From Pseudorhodoplanes sp. (GTDB lineage: Bacteria; Pseudomonadota; Alphaproteobacteria; Rhizobiales; Xanthobacteraceae), in contig JABARS010000001.1 in NCBI GenBank assembly GCA_019187085.1, positions 1-64,000 of the forward strand: a stretch of 64,000 bases of DNA, written 5' to 3'. This document shows, in pieces, positions 38,104-46,641 of the stretch (within the stretch, counting starts at the first letter, position 1; each line of letters starts with the position of its first letter). Below the pieces are notes generated by a model. It worked only from the letters and a program-made list of their open reading frames with translations, did no database searches and was not told the DNA's origin. The translations under genes were made by a program, and so were the position numbers.

Positions 38104-38559
38104 GTGGAGCAAACGATGGCGCTGACCATGACGGACAAGCCGGCGGTCCGCACCGACCACGCGCCGTGGCCGGCGGACATCGCGGCCGAATTCAAGCGCG
38201 AACACGCGCAGCCGAACGGTTGCGTCGGTACAACACTTGTCTCCGAAAACGATCGCGTACGGGTGTGGACCATCCACCTCAGGCCCGGCCAGCGCATCGG
38301 CTTCCACCGTCATGTGCTCGACTATTTCTGGACCGCCATCACCGCCGGGCGCGCCCGCCAGCACCTGATGGACGGCACCACGGTGGAGAACGCCTATACG
38401 CCCGGCGAGACGCGCCACGAGACCTATGCGCGCGGCGCCTTCAAGGTGCACGACCTGGAGAATATCGGCACGACCGAGCTGATCTTCACGACGGTGGAAT
38501 TCCTCGACAGCGCGAACGCGCCGCTGCCGATCCCCGACTCGGTGCGGCGGGCCGCCTGA
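38104..38559 (+). CDS. Cupin-domain protein
   Basis: This is a 151-residue single-cupin protein. Conserved motif 1 appears around RPGQRIGFHRHVLDYFW with two His, and motif 2 is partly visible at YTPGETRHETY. It starts at GTG 38104 behind an AAGGAAA ribosome-binding site; an ATG 12 bases later is also possible. Small cupins of this type may be metal-binding dioxygenases, isomerases or ligand sensors. Being divergent from an aromatic monooxygenase suggests a role in the same pathway, which cannot be fixed from sequence. Confidence 0.8.
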   Translation: MEQTMALTMTDKPAVRTDHAPWPADIAAEFKREHAQPNGCVGTTLVSENDRVRVWTIHLRPGQRIGFHRHVLDYFWTAITAGRARQHLMDGTTVENAYTPGETRHETYARGAFKVHDLENIGTTELIFTTVEFLDSANAPLPIPDSVRRAA

Positions 38560-38678
38560 GCGGCCGCAACCGCATCCCTGCGCGCGTGGCTATTGCCCAA
38601 CAGCGGTCCCCGCGACATGACGCGCATCGCGCCCCCGCGCAAACACCCTAGCCAAGCGCACGGCCATCCTGCACACTG

Positions 38679-38700
38679 ACCGCCAAGAAACCGCCAAGAA
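38679..38700. repeat. 11-bp tandem repeat in the spacer before the ABC genes
   Basis: Two perfect copies of ACCGCCAAGAA (38679-38689 and 38690-38700) are followed by related CAAGCATCCAGACAAGAAC / AACGTCCAGACAGGACGG segments. The 281-bp spacer (38560-38840) otherwise shows no gene. Confidence 0.7.
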
Positions 38701-38840
38701 CAAGCATCCAGACAAGAACAACGTCCAGACAGGACGGTCATGGGGGGAAGCGTGAACTCGATCATTGGCCGGACCTCGCCGCCGCATTTCCCGCTCGCCC
38801 CGTCTTGCGGATCGCCCACCGAGGACCGGCCGAGGTCGGC

Positions 38841-39716
38841 ATGACGATTCCGGTCGAACTCTTCATCAATGCGCTGATCGCCGGAATCCTGCTCGGCGGA
38901 TTCTATGCGGCGGTCACGGTCGGGGTGTCGATCTCGTTCGGCATTCTCGACATCGTCAATATCGCGCACCCGGCCTTCGTCATCCTCGGCTCCTACATCG
39001 CCTACATCGTCAACCAGCGGCTCGGCGTCGATCCGATCCTGACCGCGATCATGGTGCTGCCGGCCTTCTATGCGCTCGGGGCGATGGTCTATCAGGTCTA
39101 TTACGTCTCGTTCGAGAAGCGCGGACAGGAGGCGCTGCGCGGGCTCGCCTTCTTCTTCGGGCTATTGTTCGTCACCGAGGTGACGCTGATCCTCGTGTTC
39201 GGCGTCGATTACCGCTACGTGCACGCCGCCTATATCGACCAGACGATCCGGTTCGGCGCCTTCGACCTGCCGATGCGCATGCTGATCCCGTGCGTGATCG
39301 CGCTCATGCTGCTCGGCGGCCTGCAGCTCTTCCTGACCAAGACCTATACCGGCCGCGCCATCATGGCGGTGGCGCAGGACCAGATGGCGCTGCAGCTCAT
39401 GGCCGCCGACCCGGTCCGCATCAAGCGCATCGCCTTTGCGCTGTCGATCGCGACCGCAGCGATTGCCGGCGCGCTCCTCATTATCATCCAGCCGGTGGAG
39501 CCTTCGGTCGGGCGCGAATATATCGGCCGCGTGTTTGCGATCTGCGTGCTCGGCGGTCTCGGCAGCCTGCCCGGCACCGTCATCGGCGCCATGCTGCTCG
39601 GAATCATGGAAAGCCTGACGGCGACCTTCTACGGCCCCTCCTGGGCGCCGGCGGTGGCGTTCGGCTTCCTGCTGCTGACGCTGGCGTTTCGTCCTTCCGG
39701 AATCCTGGGGCGCTGA
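38841..39716 (+). CDS. LIV-type ABC transporter permease (LivH-like)
   Basis: This 291-residue inner-membrane permease of the branched-chain amino-acid type transporter family has about eight membrane segments. Typical parts are NALIAGILLGGFYAAVTVG, the loop YTGRAIMAVAQDQMALQLMA that contacts the ATPase, and GGLGSLPGTVIGAMLLGIME. The ATG at 38841 begins the first helix. It is first of a five- or six-gene plus-strand unit. No solute-binding protein is encoded beside it, unlike the second LIV cluster in this window, so the ligand-binding partner must lie elsewhere. Confidence 0.93.
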   Translation: MTIPVELFINALIAGILLGGFYAAVTVGVSISFGILDIVNIAHPAFVILGSYIAYIVNQRLGVDPILTAIMVLPAFYALGAMVYQVYYVSFEKRGQEALRGLAFFFGLLFVTEVTLILVFGVDYRYVHAAYIDQTIRFGAFDLPMRMLIPCVIALMLLGGLQLFLTKTYTGRAIMAVAQDQMALQLMAADPVRIKRIAFALSIATAAIAGALLIIIQPVEPSVGREYIGRVFAICVLGGLGSLPGTVIGAMLLGIMESLTATFYGPSWAPAVAFGFLLLTLAFRPSGILGR

Positions 39717-39719
39717 ACC

Positions 39720-40763
39720 GTGCGGACGCCCGTCTTCATCGTCGCCTCGCTGATCGTCGCCGCCGTCGTCTATGGTCTCGCGCGCCTGGCCGGCAACGAC
39801 TATGTCTTCTTCGCCGGCTACGTGATCCTGCAATTCGTGGTGTTGGCGACCGCCTGGAACATCCTCGGCGGCTATTGCGGCTACGTGAATTTCGGCTCGG
39901 CCGCGTTTTTCGCGCTCGGCGCCTACACCACCGTGGCGCTGGTCAAGCTGCCGAACCTCGCCGCCAAATATCTGCCCGAGGGCCTGGCCTCGGTCATCGC
40001 CGCGGCCGTGCCGCCGCCGATCCCGGTGCTGATGCTGGCGGGCGGCGTCATCGCGGGCCTGGTCGGGCTCGGCACCGGCTACCTGACGCTGCGCCTGCGC
40101 GGGGTGTTCTTCGCCATCGCCACGCTTGCGCTGGCGGTCGTGCTGCAGACGCTGATCGTGAACTGGGACTATGTCGGCGGCTCGCGCGGCGCCTATGTCA
40201 TCCGCCCGCAAGTCCATGCGCTGACCGGCATCAATTATGTCGAGTACCTGTTCGTCATGATGCTGCTGTTGTCGGTCACCGCGCTCACCGTCGCGCGCGC
40301 GATCGAGCGCTCGCAGCTCGGCTACGGCTTCGCCACCATCCGCGACGACGAACTGGCGGCGGAGGCTTCCGGCGTTCCGACGCTACGGCTGAAGCTCGTC
40401 GCGACGACGATTTCCGGCGCGCTGATGGGCATGGCCGGCGCGCCCTTCCCCTATTATATCGGCTATCTCGAGCCCGCCTCGGCCTTCGGGCTGGCCTATG
40501 CGGTGAACTCGATCGCCATGCCGATGATCGGCGGCACCACGAGCTGGGTCGGCCCGCTGCTCGGCGCGCTGCTGCTCGGCACGCTGCAGCAGATCGCGAC
40601 GGTGACGATTTCCTCGGCGGTCTCGCTGTTGCTCGTCGGCCTCCTGCTGGTCGCCTTCGTCGTCATCGCACCCAACGGCCTGCTCGGCCTGTTCGACAAG
40701 CTGCGGCAGCGCATCGGCGCCGCGCGCGCCTCCGGCGGAAACGCCAGGACCGGTGCCGCATGA
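39720..40763 (+). CDS. LIV-type ABC transporter permease (LivM-like)
   Basis: This 347-residue second permease has a GTG start three bases after the LivH-like stop. It has about nine to ten membrane segments and the conserved LATAWNILGGYCGYVNFGSAAFFALGAY near residues 40-68 and GYLTLRLRGVFFAIATLA further on. The cytoplasmic coupling loop reads SQLGYGFATIRDDELAAEASG. The stop overlaps the ATG of the ATPase gene. It forms the transmembrane heterodimer with the LivH-like protein. Confidence 0.93.
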   Translation: MRTPVFIVASLIVAAVVYGLARLAGNDYVFFAGYVILQFVVLATAWNILGGYCGYVNFGSAAFFALGAYTTVALVKLPNLAAKYLPEGLASVIAAAVPPPIPVLMLAGGVIAGLVGLGTGYLTLRLRGVFFAIATLALAVVLQTLIVNWDYVGGSRGAYVIRPQVHALTGINYVEYLFVMMLLLSVTALTVARAIERSQLGYGFATIRDDELAAEASGVPTLRLKLVATTISGALMGMAGAPFPYYIGYLEPASAFGLAYAVNSIAMPMIGGTTSWVGPLLGALLLGTLQQIATVTISSAVSLLLVGLLLVAFVVIAPNGLLGLFDKLRQRIGAARASGGNARTGAA

Positions 40764-41497
40764 GCGCCCCGCTGCTCAGGGTCGAGAATGTCGGCAAGCG
40801 CTTCGGCGGCTTCATCGCGCTCGAAGGCATCAATCTCGACGTCGCCAACGGCGAGCGGCTCGGCCTGATCGGGCCGAACGGCTCGGGCAAGAGCACGCTG
40901 GTGAACTGCCTGTGCGGCACGCTGCGCAACGAGATCGGCCGCGTCTCCTTCGAGGGCCGCGCGCTCGACGGCCTGCCCGCCCACCAGCGCACGCGGCTCG
41001 GCATGGCGCGCAGCTTCCAGTTGCCGCGTCCATTCACGAGCCTCTCGGTCGCCGAGAACCTGCGCGTGCCGCTGCTCTATACGGTCAAGGCGCGTTCGGG
41101 CATCACGCACGCGGGCGCCGACCTCGACGCGCGCTGCCACGACCTGCTCGCACTGGTCGGGCTCGAAAGCAAGGCGACGAAGCGCCCGCGCGACCTGACG
41201 CAGGTCGAAATGCGCAAGCTCGAACTTGCGCGCGCGATGGCGTCCGATCCCAAGTTGCTGATCGCCGACGAGGCCATGGCCGGCCTGTCGCAGTCGGAGG
41301 TCAACGACATCGTCGCGCTCCTGATCCGCATGAACGAACGCGGCGTGACCATCGTGCTGATCGAGCACATCATGAGCGCGGTAATGAGCTTCTCGCAGCG
41401 GCTCGTCGTGCTCGTCTCCGGGCGCAAGATCGCCGACGGCAAGCCCGACGACGTCATCCGCGATGCCGAGGTGGAGAGGGCGTATCTTGGCCAATAG
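40760..41497 (+). CDS. LIV-type ABC transporter ATPase (LivG-like)
   Basis: This 245-residue ATPase has Walker A GPNGSGKST (38-46) and Walker B LLIADEAMAG. The signature region is degenerate (DLTQVEMRKLELARAM instead of LSxGQ), as often seen in LivG-type proteins, so the partner ATPase supplies the standard motif. The C-terminal [20 protein letters not shown] is the usual branched-chain ATPase tail. It overlaps the LivM stop, and its own end overlaps the LivF-like start, so all four transporter genes are translationally linked. Confidence 0.93.
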   Translation: MSAPLLRVENVGKRFGGFIALEGINLDVANGERLGLIGPNGSGKSTLVNCLCGTLRNEIGRVSFEGRALDGLPAHQRTRLGMARSFQLPRPFTSLSVAENLRVPLLYTVKARSGITHAGADLDARCHDLLALVGLESKATKRPRDLTQVEMRKLELARAMASDPKLLIADEAMAGLSQSEVNDIVALLIRMNERGVTIVLIEHIMSAVMSFSQRLVVLVSGRKIADGKPDDVIRDAEVERAYLGQ

Positions 41498-42218
41498 CCT
41501 GACCATCGAGAATGTCGACGCCGGCTACGGCTCGGTCCGGGTGCTGGAGGACGTGTCGATGCGCGTCGATCCGGGCGCGACCGTCGTGCTGCTCGGCACC
41601 AACGGCAACGGCAAGAGCACACTGATCAAATGCATCATGGGCCTGTGCCGACCCTCGGCGGGGCGCATCGTCGCCGAAATTGACGGCGAGAAGCACGACC
41701 TGATCGGCCGCAAGCCGGAGGAGATCGTCGATCTCGGCATCGCGCTGGTGCCGGAAGGCCGCCGCCTGTTCCCGCGCCTGACGGTGGAGGAAAACCTGCT
41801 GCTCGGCGCCTTCCGCCGCACCGCGCGCGCGCAGAAAACCAGGAACCTCGACTTCTGCTATGCGACCTTCCCGCGGCTCGCCGAGCGCAAGAAGCAGCTC
41901 GCCGGCTCGATGAGCGGCGGCGAGCAGCAGATGCTGGCGCTGGCGCGTGCGCTCATGCTGGCGCCGAAAATCCTGCTGGTCGACGAGCCCTCGGTCGGGC
42001 TGGCGCCGGTGCTGGTCAGCCGCACCATCGACGCCATCCGCGACCTCAAGGACCAGTACCACCTCACCGTGCTGATGGCCGAGCAAAACTTCAACCAGGC
42101 GATCCGCATCGCCGATCGCGGCTATGTGATCGTGCACGGCAAGATCGCGTTCGAAGGCGGCTCCGCGCAGGAACTCAACAACAACGATCTGATCCGCAAA
42201 TTCTATCTCGGACTCTGA
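41487..42218 (+). CDS. LIV-type ABC transporter ATPase (LivF-like)
   Basis: This 243-residue ATPase has Walker [10 protein letters not shown] (37-45), the standard signature [15 protein letters not shown] and Walker [14 protein letters not shown]. The likely start is TTG at 41487, which overlaps the LivG-like stop and lies six bases after a GGAGAGG ribosome-binding site; the frame continues upstream but only through LivG coding sequence. It completes the ATPase pair of the first LIV cluster. The VOC gene follows after 66 bp. Confidence 0.92.
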   Translation: MANSLTIENVDAGYGSVRVLEDVSMRVDPGATVVLLGTNGNGKSTLIKCIMGLCRPSAGRIVAEIDGEKHDLIGRKPEEIVDLGIALVPEGRRLFPRLTVEENLLLGAFRRTARAQKTRNLDFCYATFPRLAERKKQLAGSMSGGEQQMLALARALMLAPKILLVDEPSVGLAPVLVSRTIDAIRDLKDQYHLTVLMAEQNFNQAIRIADRGYVIVHGKIAFEGGSAQELNNNDLIRKFYLGL

Positions 42219-42284
42219 GCGCAAGGCCGCTGGACTTGCCGCCGCCGGCGGCAGACACTGAGACATTCTCTGGGAGGAAACGCC

Positions 42285-42755
42285 ATGCCGCTCGCATTCA
42301 TGGAACATTTCCTGCTGCAGGCCGAGGACATCGAGGCGACCAAGGACTGGTATGTGAACGTGCTCGGCCTCCAGGTCGGCCCGCACCCCGATTTCAAGTT
42401 TCCGGTCTACTGGCTCTATCTCGGCGACCGCGACGTGCTGCATCTGACGCAGGGCGGCGCCAAGGTCACCGAGAACCGCATGAAATATCTCGGCCAGGAA
42501 TCGCAGGCCGTGCGCGGCTCGGGCGTGATCGACCACGTGGCATTCCGCGCCACCGGGCTCGAGGAGATGATCGCGCACCTCGACAAGCTGGGGGTCGGCT
42601 ACAAGGAGCGCCAGGTCAACGACCAGGGCCTCTACCAGCTCTTCGTGTTCGATCCGAACGGCGTCAAGGTCGAGCTGAATTTCTCCGCCTCGGAAGTCAA
42701 GGGCCGGCGCGCCGGCATCATGGCCTCCGAGCTCGCCGACCAGACGCCGAACTGA
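42285..42755 (+). CDS. VOC/glyoxalase-fold protein
   Basis: This 156-residue single-module vicinal-oxygen-chelate protein has candidate metal ligands His ([16 protein letters not shown]), His in [11 protein letters not shown] and Glu in NGVKVELNF. Such proteins include extradiol dioxygenases, glyoxalases and isomerases; a single-module form usually works as a dimer. It lies between the ABC transporter and the cyclase and dioxygenase genes on the same strand, so a role in breaking down the imported compound is likely. A GGGAGGAAA ribosome-binding site precedes the ATG. Confidence 0.85.
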   Translation: MPLAFMEHFLLQAEDIEATKDWYVNVLGLQVGPHPDFKFPVYWLYLGDRDVLHLTQGGAKVTENRMKYLGQESQAVRGSGVIDHVAFRATGLEEMIAHLDKLGVGYKERQVNDQGLYQLFVFDPNGVKVELNFSASEVKGRRAGIMASELADQTPN

Positions 42756-42775
42756 GAACGCGTGAAGGCGGCGGC

Positions 42776-43555
42776 ATGGCGCGGCGACTGATCGACCTTT
42801 CGGTTCCGCTCGAGAACGATGTCGCCGCCGACCCGCCCGGCTACGGACCGGCGATCGAGTACCTGACGCACCGGCAGACGGCGCCCGACGTCGTGCGCTT
42901 CTTTCCGGGCCTGAAGGAAAGCGACCTGCCGGACGGCGAAGGCTGGGCGATCGAATGGATCCACCTCACCACGCATTGCACGACGCATCTCGACGCGCCC
43001 TGGCACTATGCCTCCACCATGGACGGCGGCAGGCGCGCCATCACCATCGACGAGGTCCCGCTCGACTGGTGCTTCCGGCCGGGCGTGAAGCTCGACTTCC
43101 GGCATTTCCCCGACGGCTATGTCGCGACCGCGCGCGACGTCGAGGACGAGCTGCGTCGGATCGGCCACACGCTCGCGCCTCTCGACATCGTCGTGGTCAA
43201 CACGTCCGCCGGCCTCGCCTATGGCGAGCCCGATTATGTCGCGCGCGGCTGCGGCATGGGACGCGAGGCGACGCTCTATCTCCTGGAGCGGGGCGTGCGC
43301 GTCACCGGCACCGACGGCTGGAGCTGGGACGCGCCCTTCGTCCATACGAAAGAGAAATATGCCACCACCGGCGATCCGGCGCTGATCTGGGAAGGCCACA
43401 AGGCCGGGCGCGACATCGGCTATTGCCATATCGAGAAGCTGCACAACCTCGAAGTGCTGCCGGCGGCCGGATTTACGCTTGTGTGCTTTCCGGTGAAGGT
43501 GCGCGGCGGGTCCGCCGGCTGGACGCGCGCAGTCGCCATCATCGAGGAACCCTGA
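42776..43555 (+). CDS. Cyclase-family metal-dependent hydrolase (short form)
   Basis: This 259-residue protein of the cyclase/kynurenine-formamidase family contains the metal signature [16 protein letters not shown] (about residues 61-76), close to the HxGTHxDxPxHF consensus. It is shorter than, and clearly different from, the 34213-35166 paralogue. It starts 20 bp after the VOC gene. Members open cyclic amides, lactones or formamides. Its substrate is probably an intermediate of the pathway served by the neighbouring transporter and intradiol dioxygenase. Confidence 0.86.
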   Translation: MARRLIDLSVPLENDVAADPPGYGPAIEYLTHRQTAPDVVRFFPGLKESDLPDGEGWAIEWIHLTTHCTTHLDAPWHYASTMDGGRRAITIDEVPLDWCFRPGVKLDFRHFPDGYVATARDVEDELRRIGHTLAPLDIVVVNTSAGLAYGEPDYVARGCGMGREATLYLLERGVRVTGTDGWSWDAPFVHTKEKYATTGDPALIWEGHKAGRDIGYCHIEKLHNLEVLPAAGFTLVCFPVKVRGGSAGWTRAVAIIEEP

Positions 43556-43722
43556 ATGCGGTGCGCGGGGGCGCCTGACGCCTCGTCCGGACGGCGTTGG
43601 GCGAGGTTGGGCAGAAAGCCGCTTGACCATCGGCGGGCCGGACCGGTTAGATTTCAGAACAAAACCAGTCATTCGGCCGGTCCGTGGCGAGGCCGCGTGG
43701 ACAAGATTGCGGGAGGACGCCA

Positions 43723-44598
43723 ATGCCCTATGTGACCGAAGCCAACCTGACCGACCTTGCCGTCGAGCGCTGGAGCGACATTCCCGATCCGCGCCTGCGC
43801 CAGGTGATGCGGGCGGCGATCAAGCACCTGCACGCGTTCGTGCGCGAGGTGGAGCCGACGCCGGCGGAATGGTTCGCCGCCATCGACTGGCTGACCCGCA
43901 CCGGCCAGATGTGCGACGCCAAGCGGCAGGAATTCATCCTCGCCTCCGACGTCATGGGCGTGAGCATGCTGGTCGACGCGATCAACAACCGCCTCGCCTC
44001 CGGCGCCACGCCTTCGACGGTGGAAGGCCCGTTCCACATCCCGAATTCCGACGAATTCGCCGACGGCCAGAGCATGTCGAAGGACGCGCCGGGCATCCCC
44101 TGCGTGATCACCGGCACTGTGCGCGACCTCGACGGCAAGCCGGTCGGCGGCGCCCTGCTCGACCTGTGGCAGACCGACGGCGAAGGGCTTTACGAGGCGC
44201 AGCGCGACCGCGACCAGTACATGCGCGGCGTCTATCACAGCAATCCCGACGGCACCTTCACGGTGCGCACCGTGGCGCCGATCGGCTACACGATCCCGAT
44301 GGACGGCCCGGTCGGCGAACTGATGAACCGCACGAACATCAGCCACATGCGGCCGGCGCATATCCATTTCCACGTTGCCGCGCCCGGCTACAAGCCGGTG
44401 ATCACCCACCTGTTCCAGAAGGGCGACCAGTATATCGAGACCGACGTCGTGTTCGGCGTGAAGGAGCCGCTCATCGTCGAGTTCCACAAGAAGGGACCCG
44501 GCAAGGCGCCGAACGGCGAGACGATGAGCGGCCCGTGGTACGATGTGAAATACGACTTCGTGCTGCAGAAGGCGACGAGCGCGCAGAAAGCGGCGTAA
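43723..44598 (+). CDS. Intradiol ring-cleavage dioxygenase (hydroxyquinol-type)
   Basis: This 291-residue Fe(III) enzyme cleaves catechol or hydroxyquinol between the hydroxyls. The N-terminal helical domain (about 1-95) marks the catechol/hydroxyquinol 1,2-dioxygenase group rather than protocatechuate dioxygenase. The catalytic domain shows TVEGPFHIPN, LDLWQTDGEGLYEAQ, a candidate ligand Tyr in QYMRGVYHSNPDG, and the ligand His pair in MRPAHIHFHVAAPGY. The ATG at 43723 follows a GGGAGGA site. It ends the plus-strand set and converges with the next operon. Confidence 0.92.
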   Translation: MPYVTEANLTDLAVERWSDIPDPRLRQVMRAAIKHLHAFVREVEPTPAEWFAAIDWLTRTGQMCDAKRQEFILASDVMGVSMLVDAINNRLASGATPSTVEGPFHIPNSDEFADGQSMSKDAPGIPCVITGTVRDLDGKPVGGALLDLWQTDGEGLYEAQRDRDQYMRGVYHSNPDGTFTVRTVAPIGYTIPMDGPVGELMNRTNISHMRPAHIHFHVAAPGYKPVITHLFQKGDQYIETDVVFGVKEPLIVEFHKKGPGKAPNGETMSGPWYDVKYDFVLQKATSAQKAA

Positions 44599-44647
44599 AC
44601 GGCAGCGACCCGCCGCACGCACCGGCAAAGCGCGCGGCAGGCACCCG

Positions 44648-46048
44648 TCAGGCGGCCGCGTGGCGCGCGGCTTCCTCGCCCGCGAGGCGGCCGAGCACCG
44701 TCGCCGTCAAAAGGCCGTTCCCCGACAGATACCCGGCCGCGGAATTGCCGGACACCCCGGCCGCCGCCCCGCCGGCCGCCCAGAGATTGGGGAATGGCGA
44801 TCCGTCCGCGCGCAGCACGCGGCTTCCGGTATCGATCGCGAGCCCGCCCTGGGTGTGAAACAGCGCGCCGGTCACCTTGACCGCGTGGAACGGCGTTGCG
44901 AGCTGCGGCAGGCCGCGAAACGAGCGGCCGAAAGCGTCGGCCGATCCCGCGCTCTTGAGATCGCGCACCCGCGCGAATTCCGCCGCCAATGCTTCGGACG
45001 AAAGCCCAAGACGCACGCCGAGCGCCTCGGGCGTATCCGCCGTGACGATGGCGCCGGCCGCTTCGGCATCACGAAAGTCCCGGAACTGGCGCGCGACCGC
45101 CGCAATGCGCGCATCGAATATGTCGAAGGCGACGCCGCCCGGCTGCCGCAGCACGTCGACCGCCTGCTCGGAATAGCCGCGCGACTCGTCGCTGAAGCGC
45201 CGGCCGTCCGCATTGACCTGGAAACCGCCCTCCAGAATCACGGCCCAGGTGATCAGGATATTGTGCGGGGTGGCGACCGAACCGTGGCCCTGATAGCCGG
45301 ACAGGTGCGACAGCTTCGCGCCGAGCGCGCGGCCCCACAGCACCGCGTCGCCGCAATTGCCGGCGTGGCCGAAATAGAACGCATCCGCCATCTCGGGAAT
45401 GAAGCTGCGCACGAGGGCGGGGTTGCCGCCATAGCCGTTGCAGGCAAGCACGAGCGACCGGCAGCCGATGGACTCATGCGCGCCGTCGGCGCTCTTCACG
45501 GCGATGCCCGCGATGCGGCCGTCGGCGCCGGCATATAATGTGTCGGCGACGCGGCCGGTGAGGATCGTGACGTCCACCCGCTCCACCGCGCCGCGCAGGC
45601 GATCGATCAGTTCGGCGCCGCTGCGGCTCGCAAGGCCGTGCATGCGGCGGGCGGAATGGCCAGAATAGTTGAAGTCGTCGACGACGCTGAAGGGAAAGCC
45701 GTAGCGGTCGGCGAGCCACTCGACGAGCGCGGCCGACCGCCCGGCGACCAGACGCACGATCGCAGGATCGGCCTCGTCGTGCGCCTTGCGCGCGATGTCG
45801 CGCGCAAATAGAGCCGGCTCGTCGGCGATGCCCTTCTCGCGCTGGAAGCGGGTGCCGGCGGCGGGGATGAGGCCCGCGGACAGGGCGGTCGAGCCGGAAA
45901 GCAGCGCTTCGCGTTCGACGATTACGGGATCCGCGCCACGCTCGGCGGCGGCGAGCGCCGCACACAGGCCGGCCGCGCCGCCGCCCACGATCAGCACCGG
46001 CACGCTCGCCGCAAACTCCACGCCGGAGGCCGCAAGAACCCTGCTCAT
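44648..46048 (-). CDS. FAD-dependent oxidoreductase (fumarate reductase flavoprotein-like)
   Basis: This 466-residue flavoprotein of the succinate dehydrogenase/fumarate reductase family has the FAD loop VLIVGGGAAGLCAAL (about 18-32), the mid-protein HGSVATPHN region, and near the C-terminus GALFHTQGGLAID and AAGGAAAGVSGNSAAGYLSG, which close the FAD site. Relatives reduce or dehydrogenate fumarate, 3-ketosteroids, urocanate or other unsaturated acids. It is last in the 11-gene catabolic unit and overlaps the preceding hydrolase by four bases, so it probably acts on a pathway acid. No haem or flavin-transfer domain is attached. Confidence 0.87.
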   Translation of the reverse strand: MSRVLAASGVEFAASVPVLIVGGGAAGLCAALAAAERGADPVIVEREALLSGSTALSAGLIPAAGTRFQREKGIADEPALFARDIARKAHDEADPAIVRLVAGRSAALVEWLADRYGFPFSVVDDFNYSGHSARRMHGLASRSGAELIDRLRGAVERVDVTILTGRVADTLYAGADGRIAGIAVKSADGAHESIGCRSLVLACNGYGGNPALVRSFIPEMADAFYFGHAGNCGDAVLWGRALGAKLSHLSGYQGHGSVATPHNILITWAVILEGGFQVNADGRRFSDESRGYSEQAVDVLRQPGGVAFDIFDARIAAVARQFRDFRDAEAAGAIVTADTPEALGVRLGLSSEALAAEFARVRDLKSAGSADAFGRSFRGLPQLATPFHAVKVTGALFHTQGGLAIDTGSRVLRADGSPFPNLWAAGGAAAGVSGNSAAGYLSGNGLLTATVLGRLAGEEAARHAAA

Positions 46049-46641
46049 GATCCTTCGACGGCGCGCAGCGCCTCGGCGACCGAGGTGATGGCCGCGACCG
46101 GCCGCAGTCCCTCGATCGCGGCGCGGTGCACCTCGTCGGAGAACGCCGCGCAGCCGTCCTCCAGCACGACGCATTCGAACTCGCGCACATGCGCGTCGCG
46201 CACGGTCGAGGCGACGCCGCCGTTCGTGACGATGCCGCCGACATAGAGGCGTTCGGCGCCGCACTTGCGCAGCACCCATTCGAGGCGCGTCATGTAGAAC
46301 GCCGAATAGGCGATCTTCTCGACCGCGAAGTCCGCCGGCTGCAGCGCCTCGACAAGCTGCTGGCCCCATTGACCGGGCGCGAAATCGCTCTTCTTGAGGA
46401 ACGGGCGCAGCGCCTTCAGATGCGGCGCGATGATCGGCTCGCCGCCCTTGCCGGGCACGAGCGTGAACAGGGTCGCGATCACGGTGCCGCCCTTGCGGCG
46501 CACGGCCTGCGCAAGCGGCGCAAGCCTCTGCGGCAAGGCCGCGATCGAAGGCGCCGACTGGCCGGCGCGGCCGTAAGCGCCGTTCGGATGAAGGAAGTCG
46601 TTCTGCAGATCGACCAGCAGCAGGACGGGTGCTGCATTCAT
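46045..46641 (-). CDS. Isochorismatase-like hydrolase lacking the catalytic cysteine
   Basis: This 198-residue protein has the isochorismatase/cysteine-hydrolase fold. The catalytic Asp11 (LLLVDLQNDF) and a Lys near 83-84 (FLKKSDFAPG) are present. The segment that should hold the nucleophilic Cys reads GGIVTNGGVASTVRDAH, with Gly in the Cys position. True isochorismatases and some YecD-like proteins also lack the Cys, whereas amidases such as nicotinamidase need it. A simple amidase role is therefore doubtful. The gene overlaps both neighbours by four bases in the catabolic operon. Confidence 0.87.
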   Translation of the reverse strand: MNAAPVLLLVDLQNDFLHPNGAYGRAGQSAPSIAALPQRLAPLAQAVRRKGGTVIATLFTLVPGKGGEPIIAPHLKALRPFLKKSDFAPGQWGQQLVEALQPADFAVEKIAYSAFYMTRLEWVLRKCGAERLYVGGIVTNGGVASTVRDAHVREFECVVLEDGCAAFSDEVHRAAIEGLRPVAAITSVAEALRAVEGS

